Assembly (NCBI GenBank): GCA_025558095.1 | Contig: JAIVFI010000031.1 | Location: forward strand, 496,001-560,000 | Reading direction: 5' to 3' | Length of the DNA stretch: 64,000 nucleotides | Source: Hyaloraphidium curvatum | Taxonomy: Eukaryota; Monoblepharomycota; Hyaloraphidiomycetes; Hyaloraphidiales; Hyaloraphidiaceae | In this document: piece by piece, positions 11,258 to 21,460 of the stretch | How the letters are laid out: each line of letters begins with the position of its first letter | Numbering within the stretch: the stretch's first letter is position 1 | The notes under the pieces: generated by a model | Seen by the model: the letters and a program-made list of their open reading frames with translations, nothing else | Databases searched by the model: none | What the model was told of the DNA's origin: nothing | Program-made: the position numbers and the translations under genes

Positions 11258-14120
11258 ATGGCCGAAACACTGGTCAGCAGCATGCAGCAAAGCGGCATGA
11301 AGCTCGAAATCCCGCCGGTGCCGTCTTTTGGTGCCGTGGCGGCGGGCAAAGGTCTCCCGAACCGGGCCGTCCTCCGACTCCTCGTGGTCGGCCCGCCGCC
11401 CGCACCCACCGGCACAGCGAGCTTACCAAAGCTTTCGCTGCTTCCGGTGGTGCTCGCTCGTGTACGGCCGCCGCCGTCGAGCTCCGCGCGAGTTGGGGCA
11501 AGCTTCGCGGACGGAGCTCCGGTCGTCGTGTCGCCAACGTCGCCGGACTTTTGGCGGTCTCCAACGCCTCCGACGCCATCACCACCTGCCTGCGAGACTG
11601 TCGTCGTCACCCGCCGCCTTGACTCGGGGCTCGTCGACGGCGCTTCACTGCTGCTCGCCACGGGCTTTCCGACTTTCGTCCAAGGCCTTGCCGCCTGCGA
11701 AGTCTCGGAATCAGACCTCGGTCTCTCGCCGTACGGCAACTTCGTGACACCGGTGGCGCCCCCGAAGCCTGGCATGGACAGCTGTGTGCTCGCTGCCTGC
11801 GTTCCGGATCCTGCTTGGATGTCGGCCGCCCTGGCGCGCAGGTGCATCGAGCTGGCCCGTCGGAAGCGGCACTTTTCGAATCCTTACAGGCATCATCGTC
11901 GCGGCGATACGCCCTTCCGCACGAGTCCGGGAACGTCGCCGTTCGGACGCGAGATCCAACCGACGCCCGATCCCGAAGATCAAGAGCCCTGGGCCGCGCT
12001 TGGCTGCCTCACGGACTCGAACGTCGAGTACATGCGGGTGTGGAGGAAAGAGAAGAAGGACAGGACTTCTCCGGGGGTCGAAGGTGGGTTGGTCAAGCTC
12101 TCCGTCTGATTTTTTTCTAACCGTCCTGCAGCCAACTTTCGAATGCTTCCCGACTCCTTTGCGATCGCGGAGCACACGCCCGGAGAAGGTCAAAGCAAGA
12201 ATGGGAGCATGTTCCAGACGCCTGCCGCTGCCGAGGAATGGGAGGTGCGATGCAGCTGGGTGTGTTTCGGGATCGTTCGCTTGATGCTGGATTGTTCCTC
12301 ACGGGAGCCGTCGCAGGACATCCTGGGCCCACTCACGGAGCCCTATTTCCTTCCCCTGCACATTGCTGACCGAAGTCCTCAACCAAGCGTCGACGTTTTG
12401 CACGGGGATGGTCCTCCATGGTCCTCCTCCGCACTTGCTCTTCCGTTCATCTCGGATGATCCCAGCTCCTATCCGGCCGGCATTGTTTCGCTGATCAACT
12501 TGCTCCGCACGCATCGTCAGCTTGAGCTCGACCTGTATCTTGCCATCCCGGCCGTGCAGCGTGCCAATGTCGCCTCAGCATGCGGGGACGTGCTTGAGAC
12601 ACTCGCGTCCGCTCTTGTCATCGATGGCTCCAGCGCATCAGCCAGAACCGCTGGCTATCTGACTCGGATCGCATGTCTTGAGGGGCCGATGCTGCTGGAT
12701 CCTCAGGCGCGAGACGCGACGGAGGAAGAGATGCTGGAGAGGGAAATGCGGGCCGCTGTTTCGTTTCTCGAACTGGCTGGGAAGCTGAGGAGATCCTTGG
12801 GAAGGAAATGGGAAGGGAGCGTTGAGTTGCTCGGTGCGTAATGTTCCGTTTTGCGCTCTCGTTCCCTTCTCACGCTTCTCGTTATTCTCCTTCACTGTAC
12901 TTCGCAGCTCAAGAACTCAGTCAGATCCGCCTGCGGCAACAGGAGATGCGCTTGAGCCCCGCTGTCGAAGGAATCGCGGTAGGCGATTCTGCTCGCGGCG
13001 ACGATGGAAGCGTGGAAAGGGCGGCCGCTTTCAGGCGTTGGCAGTTGAAGAAGGTAGCAACCGCGGCATCTTCTGGTGTCGGAGAAGCTAAAACTTTTGC
13101 CTTTTACAGATCGGCGAGCGCACGCAACAGCGTTGTGCGAGGCTTGTCACTGCTTACTACGCTTCGCTCCGCTCTGGCGCTCCAATCAAGCTCGACGACC
13201 TCACCTTCGAATCGGGACCACCGAGCCCGGGCATGGGCCTGCTCAGCCCCGGTCCGCGCCTCGGGGACTTCGTGGACTACATGGGACAAGCCGCCAAGAC
13301 GGACGAGGTCGCTGGCGGCAAGCAAGTGGCGTTTCATGAGGCCGGGCCCGACATACTGCCTGTTCTGCCGAACTATTGGGTCATGGGCGAGGACGAGATG
13401 CCGCCAAACTTTCCCCAGCGCCCGGAGGAAGAGGGGATGGCGGGGACCGCAATGAAGCTCCCGCACCCGAGCCCCGGATCCGAAATCTCGACGGGCTCAT
13501 CGGGCGCGTCTTCTTCTCCCGCAATCTCGGCAGCTGCCTCGTCGGACCGCGAGATGCCGCCTCCCCCGCCTGCGAAAGACCCCCGATCGCCGATCACGGT
13601 CAAGCGCCTCTCGGAACTCCTCTTCAGAAGCTCCCCTGCAGCGAGCAGCAAGTCGGTTGGCTTCCCATCTGCAGAGGCCGAGGATGTTGCAGCGAGCAAG
13701 CCCAAGCGCCGTCCCCCGCCGCGATCGGAAGCCTTCAGCGCGTTGCTCCGCTCCCTGTCGAACCCGGCGCCTTCGCTGCCGAGCCCGGGCACCCTCATTG
13801 CGACCGCCAAGACTCCGTCTGCGTCCGAGCTCCCGGCTCTCGCAGGGCAAGTCGGGCGGCTGCATGCGGAGCGGCGCGGGGAGATGGGCATGCGCACGCC
13901 TTTCGTCGACATGTCGAAGGCCACCGAAGACGAGGAAGAGGATGAGGAGCAGACTGGCGGAGAAGAGAGGGCGAAGAGCGAGCGTGGGCGACCTGGATTC
14001 CCTGGTGCGGGGGGGCGGGCTGTCGGTGAAAGGGTCAAAGTGGAGAGGGGAGGCCTGAGGGCTGGAGCGAAGGCGCTTTTCGGGCTCGGAGGCGGCGGCA
14101 AGAAGGGTGCGGGAAAGTGA
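11258..14120 (+). CDS. Large hypothetical protein with disordered C-terminus
   Basis: I do not recognise this protein. Exons: 11258-12244, 12317-12833, 12908-13053, 13110-14120 with a further intron at 12084-12131; about 870 residues. The intron at 12245-12316 is a multiple of three and open, so it could be retained; I call it an intron because its codons are Cys-rich and poor in GC at third positions. The central part is probably helical (YPAGIVSLINLLRTHRQLEL, then EEMLEREMRAAVSFLELAGK). The block LGDFVDYMGQAAKTDE to YWVMGEDEMPPNFPQ looks folded. The last 250 residues are Ser/Pro/Lys-rich with an acidic run, typical of a disordered regulatory tail. No membrane segment is seen. Confidence 0.65.
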
Positions 14121-14627
14121 AAATGGGTGTCTTTTGGTTATGATCGTTCTACTTTCTTTCGCGACGGAGTTGCTGGTGTACGTCTGTCTGTAGCCTTCTC
14201 TCCTTCCCATCGATCGCGCCCGCCAATCTTAGCTCGTTTGATCGCAATGCAAAGTGAAATGCAAAGAGAGTCTGCTCATTACCATGGGACATGAGCACGG
14301 GATGCTGTTAACCGCACAGTTGTTCCGGAGGCTCGCGCAGAGTACGGCGGGGCTTGGTCGGGGCACAGCGCCATTTCCCGAACGCAACGCCGCCGACGGA
14401 TTGCCAGGCCGCGCGGTCTCGAAAGGCACGGAGATTGTGTCAGACAAGGCGCTCGGAAGTACTCCGGGCATCTGCTCTCGGCCGCTGCCGCACATCGAAG
14501 GTCGGCGGCGAGTTCCTGTCGACCCTGTGAATCACCCCCGGGGCCCGTGGGATCCCCATCGCCGTCGGAACTGCACTCCGGAGCACCTTTTCGGCATCTG
14601 TCTTGCTCGAACTTTATCGTCCGTGCC
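14121..14627. other. Intergenic
   Basis: Begins with a T-rich 3' flank just after the previous stop. No gene, repeat or RNA recognised. The next reading frame extends back to 14547, but I prefer the ATG at 14628. Confidence 0.4.
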
Positions 14628-15532
14628 ATGGACTCCAGTTCCGGGCCGTGGGCGGCGACGGACCGCCCTCCCGTTTCCCGAAGGCCGCGCGCCCTCGGAT
14701 CTATTCTCCCGGCCGCCAACGGCGCCGCGTTCCTCCTCGCCACGCTGTACATGCTCACGTCGGTGGCGGCGCAACCCATTTCGTCCCCCGAGGCGCCTGC
14801 AGCGACAAGCACCACTTCGACCTCGACCCTGCCGCCATCTCCGACGGCAACGCAGTCGCAAACGCCCATCCCGACCATGACGAGGACCTCTTTCGCTTGC
14901 AACACGATTTGTGGGTTTTCTTGTCCTTGTTGCGGGCTCATCGGGATACGCAGGCTCGTCCCGGATCTCGGGAAAGCTGCGATCCCATTGCGCCTTATCT
15001 TCGCCTGATCTTTCGAGCTGACCTTCCTCCCTTCGCAGTCTGCGGCTACAGCATCTACTACTATCTGGTGTTCTTCCTCGTCTTCTTCTGCCTCTCCATC
15101 CCGTGCGGCCTCCTCGTGCGCCGGCGGGCCAACCAGCTCCAGCGCGAGGCGGCCGCCCGGCGCGAGGCCGAGCGGGCGAGCTACGCCGGTACCCAGGGAT
15201 ACTGGGAGCTCCAGCGCCGGGACGACGGCGCGGAGGAGCCGCTGCCGATGTACGTGGCCGAGGATCCCTGGAAGGCGCCGAACCCGGATGCGGGGAACGG
15301 CGCCCCCGTGGATCCGCCGCCGCCGGCGGATGCGGGCGGCGAGCAGCCGGGACAATCTTCTTCGACGGTGGGCGCGGATGTGCCGCCCCCGCCTGCGGAC
15401 TATTCGGACATGATGAGGCGGCCCGCGGGTCCTTCGGTGGCTTTCCCGGCGCCCAGCGTGGTTAGCAGCGGGTCGCCGCCCGTCGGGCGGATAACGGTGC
15501 CCGATGCACCTCCGCCGGCGTACACAGGATAG
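14628..15532 (+). CDS. Single-pass membrane protein with cytoplasmic PPxY motif
   Basis: Two exons, 14628-14910 and 15039-15532, 258 residues. A hydrophobic segment near residues 30-48 (GAAFLLATLYMLTSVAAQP) reads as a signal peptide or anchor. A Ser/Thr-rich stem ends in a small Cys cluster (SFACNTIFCGYS). The membrane helix YYYLVFFLVFFCLSIPCG follows, then a basic stop-transfer LVRRR. The roughly 150-residue tail is proline-rich and contains EPLPMY and, at the extreme C-terminus, DAPPPAYTG. PPAY matches the PPxY ligand of WW domains, as in adaptors of the Rsp5/NEDD4 ubiquitin ligase. That role is inference; the family itself is not recognised. Confidence 0.65.
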
Positions 15533-15787
15533 CGGACGGACGATGGTGGAGCTGATGAAGCATGATTGTTCGATTATCACTCAATTTTGATCAAGGAATG
15601 GTGGTCAGGAAAGTGAAACTTGAGCTCCAGCCCGACCCGATATGTCCTTCCTGCAGAGGATCACGTTCGATCTCGGCCGTCCGTGCAGTGTTGCCGATCA
15701 GGAGGGGATACGCCGGCGCAGAGCTGCGCCCCGACTCATCAGGGTCGAAACAGTCGCGGTACCGAATCATGAGCGCCTGAGGGCTGA

Positions 15788-16654
15788 ATGAGCAACAAAC
15801 GGTCATTGTCGATGCCATGCCGTAGCGGATACCGCGTCCGCCGGGGTTTACTGCCCTTGGCGCTTCTCCTGGTCGCCTTCATGCTCCCTGGAGCGTCTGC
15901 CTCTTTCCTGCTCCTCGTTCGCCAATGGGGCCCAACTTTCTGCTCAGGCACGCGGTGCAGCGTTGATCCTCCTTCCCGCTTCACGCTGCATGGTCTCTGG
16001 CCGCAGCGCGACGACGGGACGTATCCCAGTTTCTGCTCGAACGGAAAGTTCGACGCCAACGCGCTGCCGTCGAGCCTGAGGACCAGGATGTCGTGCGAGT
16101 GGCCCTCCTTTACCGGGACATCGGAATCGTTCTGGGGCCGGGAATGGAAGAAGCATGGGACGTGCGCGCCCGATCTGTTTGCTTCGGCTGAGGACTACTT
16201 TCGGAAGACCCTCGAGTTGAACGCGGGCTACAGGGTCGAGGCGGCCCTCGAGCTGGCAAGCATTGAACCGGAAGGCTCCGTGTCTCGGGCAAAGCTCGCG
16301 GATGCCTTGGATGGCCGGTTCGGAGCCAAGAATGCTCTGAAGTGCCGAGGCAGGCAACTATCGGAGATTTGGACGTGTATCGACCCGGAGACGATGTCGG
16401 CCATGGACTGCCCGGCGGATATGCGGACGGGCTGTCCGTCGGAGGTCCGATTTCCTGACGGCGGTGAGACAGAGGAGGCGTGCGAGGTGTTTTTCGACGC
16501 GCCGACGGAAACGACTCGGACACCGGCCGCGACGCAAACGCAAACGCGGCCGATGCCGATTTCCCGGACGCCGACGGGCGACGTCGATCGGCTTGACGTG
16601 CCGGTCGCCCTGATGGCTGCTGGAACGCTGATGGCTGTTGGGCTCGCAGAATGA
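15788..16654 (+). CDS. Secreted RNase T2
   Basis: Acid endoribonuclease of the T2 family, one exon, 288 residues. The N-terminus has a basic stretch and a hydrophobic signal (LLPLALLLVAFMLPGASA). Both catalytic sites are intact: CAS I FTLHGLWPQ and CAS II FWGREWKKHGTC, each with its His. Family cysteines are present, for example KCRGRQLSEIWTC. After the catalytic domain comes a Thr/Pro-rich linker and a hydrophobic C-terminus (VPVALMAAGTLMAVGLAE). This suggests a GPI-anchored or otherwise surface-held enzyme rather than a freely secreted one. No intron is needed. Confidence 0.9.
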   Translation: MSNKRSLSMPCRSGYRVRRGLLPLALLLVAFMLPGASASFLLLVRQWGPTFCSGTRCSVDPPSRFTLHGLWPQRDDGTYPSFCSNGKFDANALPSSLRTRMSCEWPSFTGTSESFWGREWKKHGTCAPDLFASAEDYFRKTLELNAGYRVEAALELASIEPEGSVSRAKLADALDGRFGAKNALKCRGRQLSEIWTCIDPETMSAMDCPADMRTGCPSEVRFPDGGETEEACEVFFDAPTETTRTPAATQTQTRPMPISRTPTGDVDRLDVPVALMAAGTLMAVGLAE

Positions 16655-16888
16655 TCCGCTCGATCGATGCTTCACCATTACCCTCGAGGCGACATCAATA
16701 CCCTCCTTTAGTTTTGATTGCCTATGTACTGATCACTGATTCGTCATTATCGTTGGCAACTGGCAAGGATCTCGCTGGTCGTTGCGCAAGCCAGCAGCAA
16801 TCGGGTGGAGCGGGGCCTGGGGCAACGTGTCGATCCTCCACCACTTTCGGCCACCCCGCACACCCCCGCGCCCGCCGCCGCCGCCGCC

Positions 16889-18250
16889 ATGTCCGCGCCG
16901 TCCGCCTCCGCCGCGTCCGCGCCGCCGCGCGCGCCGGTCTACGTGTTCGGCTTCGACGTCGCGCCGCACATCGAGAAGCTGCCGCCCGCGCTGCGGCCCG
17001 CCGCGCAGACCGCGCTCACCGCGCAGTTCGCGTGGTTCGTCGGCCATCTGCTGACGGGTGCGTGGCCGAAGGCCCCCGCCCCCGCCCTCCGCGCCTGACA
17101 CCCGCCATTTAAGTCGTGCAGACGCTGCTCTTCATCGTCTTCCGCCGCAACTCGCCGGCCGGCGCGAGCTCCTTCCGCTGGGCGCTGCTCGGCACCGTGC
17201 TGTCGTACGCCATCGTGCTCTACAAGGCCCACGTGAGCGGGTACATGCGCGGCCTGTCGCAGGGCAACGTGCGCGACGCCCGCCAGGTCTTCGAGGCCCT
17301 GGTCAAGGATGAGAACGCCCAGTACGGAATGCTGGCCGTCGCGTGGCTCTGGAACCCGGCATACACGCGTGAGTATCGCATCGGAGTGCGAGTGGGCGGG
17401 GTTGGCGCCGGAGACGGCGGGCGCGATCCGTGGTACCGGGGCACGTGATCCCACCATCGGGGCCCTTTTCGGCGCGATTCGTTGCCGAGAGCTTGTTGCT
17501 TTCGGGCATTCGTCCTTTCTGGGCGGGGAGCGCGGCGAGATCTTGGCAGATCCGTGGCCGCCGTGCGCGGAATCAACCCTTGAAGAGATTAATCGTCTCG
17601 GTGATTTTACGGGCGTGGGAAGAAGGCACATGTGTCGCTTTCCTTCTTTCTGGATCTTGATCTTTGCCCCTTACACCACCTTTTCTTGGTTCTAACCATT
17701 TTCGTTCCTCTTCCCATGGCATCCTTATTTGCTCTCAACCTTCACGCTCTCGAACTCCGACCACCTAGCCCTCTTGATCCCCTACCTCACCTTCTCCCTC
17801 TTCCACGTGGCCACCTACACCCACAAGTCGCTGGTCAAGCTCCTCCCGGCCTCCCTGCACTCGCTCGCCCCCCCGCTCAAGTCGTTCGTCGACAACTACC
17901 AGCAGCCCGCGCTCAACTACGTCGCCTACTACGAGGCCGCGGTGCTCCCCCTCGCCCTGCTCATCGGCATCTTCCCGCGCTGGGTGCGCATCCTGTCCCC
18001 GCTGGTCTACGGCCAGTTCCTCCTGCAGCGCTACCGCACCAGCGGCACCACCAAGCGCGCCTTCAGGAGCCTCAGGCTGACGGCGGACAAGTACCTGGAC
18101 GTGCCGACGGTGCCGCAGGGCGCGAGGAACGCGTACCTGGCCGTCAGGAGCGCGCTCGAGAAGCTGGGCGGGCCGAGGGCCGCCGAGACGCCGCAGGGGG
18201 CGACGAGCGAGGGGCCTGCGGCCTCCGCGGGGGCGGACAAGTCGCAGTGA
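16889..18250 (+). CDS. TMEM33/Pom33 family membrane protein
   Basis: Polytopic ER and nuclear-envelope protein of the family of yeast Pom33/Per33 and animal TMEM33, linked to membrane shaping and nuclear pore distribution. Exons 16889-17057, 17114-17368, 17769-18250; 301 residues. Helices are visible at the exon 1-2 join (FAWFVGHLLT-VVQTLLFIVF), then LLGTVLSYAIVLYKAH, LLIPYLTFSLFHVATY and YEAAVLPLALLIGIFPRWV. The second intron is 400 bases and ends at a CTAG acceptor, giving AWLWNPAYTPLLIPYLTFSL. This is the only AG in the right phase, because the open frame upstream has none and meets a stop at 17693. A run of CCG lies just before the ATG. The C-terminal 30 residues are disordered. Confidence 0.85.
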
Positions 18251-18487
18251 GCGGGGCCAAGCATCTTGGGGAATGGCTGTGGATCAAATGGATGTGCTGT
18301 AGACGTAGCATCGAAGGTTCTTGCCTTGACAAGAGATGCCATCAAGTTCTCATCGTGCGACGGTAGCTTTGTCTATCCAATTCCAACCAAAACATGTCAG
18401 CTTCTATGTGGGGCAAGATTGTACCGATTCTGTCGTTTGGGAATGTCGTCGAGTCAATATGTACAACCGGACGAATCCGGTCCGGTA

Positions 18488-19546
18488 TCAGGCCGAGTAC
18501 GCCGGAAGCCCGCTCAGGGTCTGGTCGCCGTCCAGCATGGCCACATCATACGTCGGAAGGCCGAACTCAGGGGTCGAGAATCCAAAGTCCATGTGCGCGT
18601 TCGCAATCTCCCACGTGAAGGGAAGGTGTCCGAAGTTGAACGCCAGGATTGCGCGCCCCGTTGCACCGCAGGCCACGTGCAGCTGCTTCGACATCAGCGG
18701 CGAGTACCTGCCGACGACCGCAGCATCCAGCGTCTGGGCGCGGCCGAATCCGTCGGCGGCGATGAGCACCCCCTCGCGCGTGAAAAAGACGCCGGCCGGG
18801 CAGCCGTTGGCGTCCAGCGATACGCCGCAGCCGATCGTCGCACCCGCCCTGCCCGGTGCGTACGGCGCGGACCACTTGGATCCGGAACCGTTGATGTGCA
18901 GGAAGCCGTCGTCGCCGGTGTGGGCGATGGAATTGACCTCGATGCCCGGCAGGCGCATGTACGGGTACGGCTTGGTGGCCAGGCCGACCGAAAGCCGAGT
19001 AAGAGGATGGATCTCGCAGATCGTCACCTCGTAATAGAAGAATCGCGGCTCGCCGGGAATCTTGAACATGGGCATCTCCGAAAGTACGGTCCAGGTGTCC
19101 CGCTCCCTTTCGGCCGTGCGCTGCACGAAGGGAAACCGCAAGATTTGATGCTTGTAGAAGCCCTCCGAACCAGGAGGAGCGTCCTCGTCCGGCCCGACGT
19201 GCATCACCACGGGATCATGACGATTCTCCTGATCCCGCGGCGCAACGCCCTCGAACGACCACGCCGACCCGATGCTCGCGTCGTTCATGTTCGTGATTTT
19301 CGCCATCACGACCGGTTCCAGGGGCCACGGCGCGCCGGCAGAATGCGGCGACGCGCCGTGTGAGGCGTAGAACATTCGTGCCGAGTCAATCGCGCGGCGC
19401 TCGGCGCGCTCGTCCAGCAGCACGAGCTCCCGCTCGCGGTCCGGGGGGGTCGTCGGCGACCGCGAGAGGCCCCTGGTCGGCGCGTTAACCGGCGGCGTCT
19501 TGACGCGTCCGAGGCTCGGCAGGCTGATGGTGCGGAAGAAGCTCAT
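18488..19546 (-). CDS. SPRY-domain protein, Ssh4/Ear1-like
   Basis: One exon, 352 residues. The SPRY domain runs from about residue 150 to 320: FYYEVTICE, LSVGLATKPYPYMRLPG, SIAHTGDDGFLHING, then GATIGCGVSLDANGCPAGVF and a closing AILAFNFG. The GLAT-PYP-RLPG block is typical of the fungal Ssh4/Ear1 SPRY proteins, adaptors that bring membrane cargo to the Rsp5 ubiquitin ligase. Unlike Ssh4 there is no clear transmembrane helix. The C-terminus ends SGLPAYSA, in which LPAY fits the LPxY variant of a WW ligand. I chose MSFFRT as the start because the upstream extension lacks an ATG. The function is inferred from family resemblance. Confidence 0.8.
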   Translation of the reverse strand: MSFFRTISLPSLGRVKTPPVNAPTRGLSRSPTTPPDRERELVLLDERAERRAIDSARMFYASHGASPHSAGAPWPLEPVVMAKITNMNDASIGSAWSFEGVAPRDQENRHDPVVMHVGPDEDAPPGSEGFYKHQILRFPFVQRTAERERDTWTVLSEMPMFKIPGEPRFFYYEVTICEIHPLTRLSVGLATKPYPYMRLPGIEVNSIAHTGDDGFLHINGSGSKWSAPYAPGRAGATIGCGVSLDANGCPAGVFFTREGVLIAADGFGRAQTLDAAVVGRYSPLMSKQLHVACGATGRAILAFNFGHLPFTWEIANAHMDFGFSTPEFGLPTYDVAMLDGDQTLSGLPAYSA

Positions 19547-19858
19547 CGCGATTTCGGAGCCGCGCCGCGCGGAGCGCCCGCGGCAACCTGCTTCGCGAAG
19601 AATGAGGAATATGGCGCACCGATAGCGGGCGGCTGAACTCACTCACCCCGTGGCAAACACATGACATGATCTCATCGCCGACGATTCACGGAGCAAGCCG
19701 GCAATGTCTTTCTCTTAAGAAAATCGCTTGGAGATCTTTGATTGTCTGCTGCGGCCTGTTTCTAGCCACCCGGTCACCCTACAGGGGAAAGCCTCAATTA
19801 CTGTATCACCATCGAAACAGTTCAAACACATCAATAGCTACATCGGATTAAGTCGAGC
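19547..19858. other. Intergenic, AT-richer
   Basis: Upstream region of the SPRY gene and 3' flank of the next minus-strand gene. It is noticeably richer in A and T than the coding DNA. No gene or structured RNA recognised. Confidence 0.4.
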
Positions 19859-21268
19859 CTAAGGGGAGCCACGGGAGTCAGGCGACGCCGGTGTGCCGCT
19901 GAATGTCGCGGAAGAAGGCGAGCTCGTCAGCAGCTCATCCACCAGTTGAAGGAGCCGCTCGTGGCGGCCATACAGCTCCCTGTATGCCATCGCCAATGTT
20001 GCAGTGCCTTCCTCGAAGCTGATAGGGTCCGGAAGCTGCGCTGAATGTGGACCAAGCTCCCCATCCCTCCTCTTCTTCGTCGCCGGAACGAGCATGCCAG
20101 GAGAGATCGGAGAGCGTGGATGCTTCGAACCACATGCGGCAAGAGGCGCAGTGTCCACCGGCATTACTGCCGTCGTCGCGCCTGAAGGCGTTGGAGATGG
20201 CGGACCAAACAGTTCGGGCTCGGGAAGACCGAGCGAACCAACGGCGATGTTAAGGCCATCCTGATACGCCGCCCTTTCGATATCCGACGGCTCTGAAAGC
20301 GTGTCTCTGGAAGACACTGGCGGTGTTTCAGCTCTCGGCCGCCGATTTTCAAGCTCCACGGTTACGTCCGATCGGTCCGTCTTTGTCTGCGCCGGAGGCT
20401 CCTCAGACGAATCGTGCCATTCGCCACCAGTCCGTTCGTCTTCGCCGTGCGACGAAGACGGTAATCCGGCAATAAGGCTAAAGTCCTTGAGTGGCACCGG
20501 GCCCGTGGTGTCCACAGTGACCTCGCGTAGAGGCGCTGCGGGTGCTGAAGACGGGTGGTGAAACCAACGCACCGCTGCCTCCCAAGATTCTCGGTACTCC
20601 TCGACCTCGTCGAGGTCCTCAAGTATAAAGTGTTCGCCGGGACCACACAAGGGCTCAAGGGTGAGGATGCGGGGGTCGATTGGATAGGCGGCCTGCAGTT
20701 TGGACGGAGCCTCGCTCTCCACCGATGGCAATAGCGTCGTACATCTAGCCAGGGTAGGAGGAGTCAGCACGGCAGGCTGTCGTAAACCTTTCTCGGCTCA
20801 GAAGTACCTCGTGTCCTTCTCCCTAACAAGGAGCTCCACCGTTATTCTGGGCTTTTCAGGGAGGTCCTCCACCTTTGTCACGACAGCAGGATAGAAGGCC
20901 TTGGTCCCTGTTTCCCCGGGGCGACGAACCATGTAGAAGAACTTCAGACTGTTGTCGCGAGCGAAAAGACGCTGAGCACGTCGATGCGCTGGCACAAGGA
21001 GGTCCAATGCGGTACGGTCCAAGCGTGTGAGTTGCTTGTCAGGTACAACGGGTTGGAGGAGGAAGGTGGAAGGGTGGGGGACCGCGAGGTGGTCCTCGTC
21101 GAACGGAACTCGAATGGTTCGGGCGTGCCGGAAGAAGTACACGTTGGCGGCCTCGCCATTATCCAGGATCCGTTCCAGCACTCCGAACGAAGGGCCGAAC
21201 TTGTCAACACGCGCGATGACGATGTCGTTCGGCTTCAAGCCGGGTTCGGACCGCAAAGGGGCCGCCAT
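19859..21268 (-). CDS. Hypothetical protein, possible Tudor-like domains
   Basis: Two exons, 21268-20808 and 20744-19859, 448 residues. The first 155 residues look folded and resemble two short beta-barrel (Tudor/Agenet-like) units: KPNDIVIARVDKFGPSFGVL to RVPFDEDHLAV, and FFYMVRRPGETGTKAFYPAV to ITVELLVRE. I offer this only as a resemblance. The rest is acidic and Ser/Pro-rich, with a basic stretch (PATKKRRDGE) that could be a nuclear localisation signal and a predicted helix near the end (ATLAMAYRELYGRHERLLQL). A chromatin-associated role would fit but is not shown. The gene is divergent from the next one, 192 bases ATG to ATG. Confidence 0.6.
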
Positions 21269-21460
21269 CGGAAGGTCCGCGCACACGAAACACGACTCAG
21301 AGCATCAGCCGGCGCGCACGTGACGTGAAACTGGGTTGGCGGTCAGGAGAGGCCCGGAAGCTCCGGCGATCCCCCTCTCGTCTTGTTTGTGATTGTTTGC
21401 TGACTGATCGGTCGGAGTTCAACGAACGACACTACGCTCCGGGAAACGCACAAAGCACGA
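21269..21460. promoter_or_regulatory. Shared divergent promoter
   Basis: 192 bases lie between two divergent start codons. They must contain both promoters. No motif identified. Confidence 0.5.

Noticed and set aside
12245-12316. Treating this 72-base stretch as coding in the large orphan
   Set aside because: It is open and in frame, but Cys-rich with weak third-position GC and bounded by good splice sites; kept as a probable intron.
17696-17768. Extended third exon of the TMEM33 gene reading TFTLSNSDHL
   Set aside because: No AG acceptor precedes it in the right phase and a stop lies at 17693. The CTAG acceptor at 17768 gives a canonical splice and a continuous family sequence.
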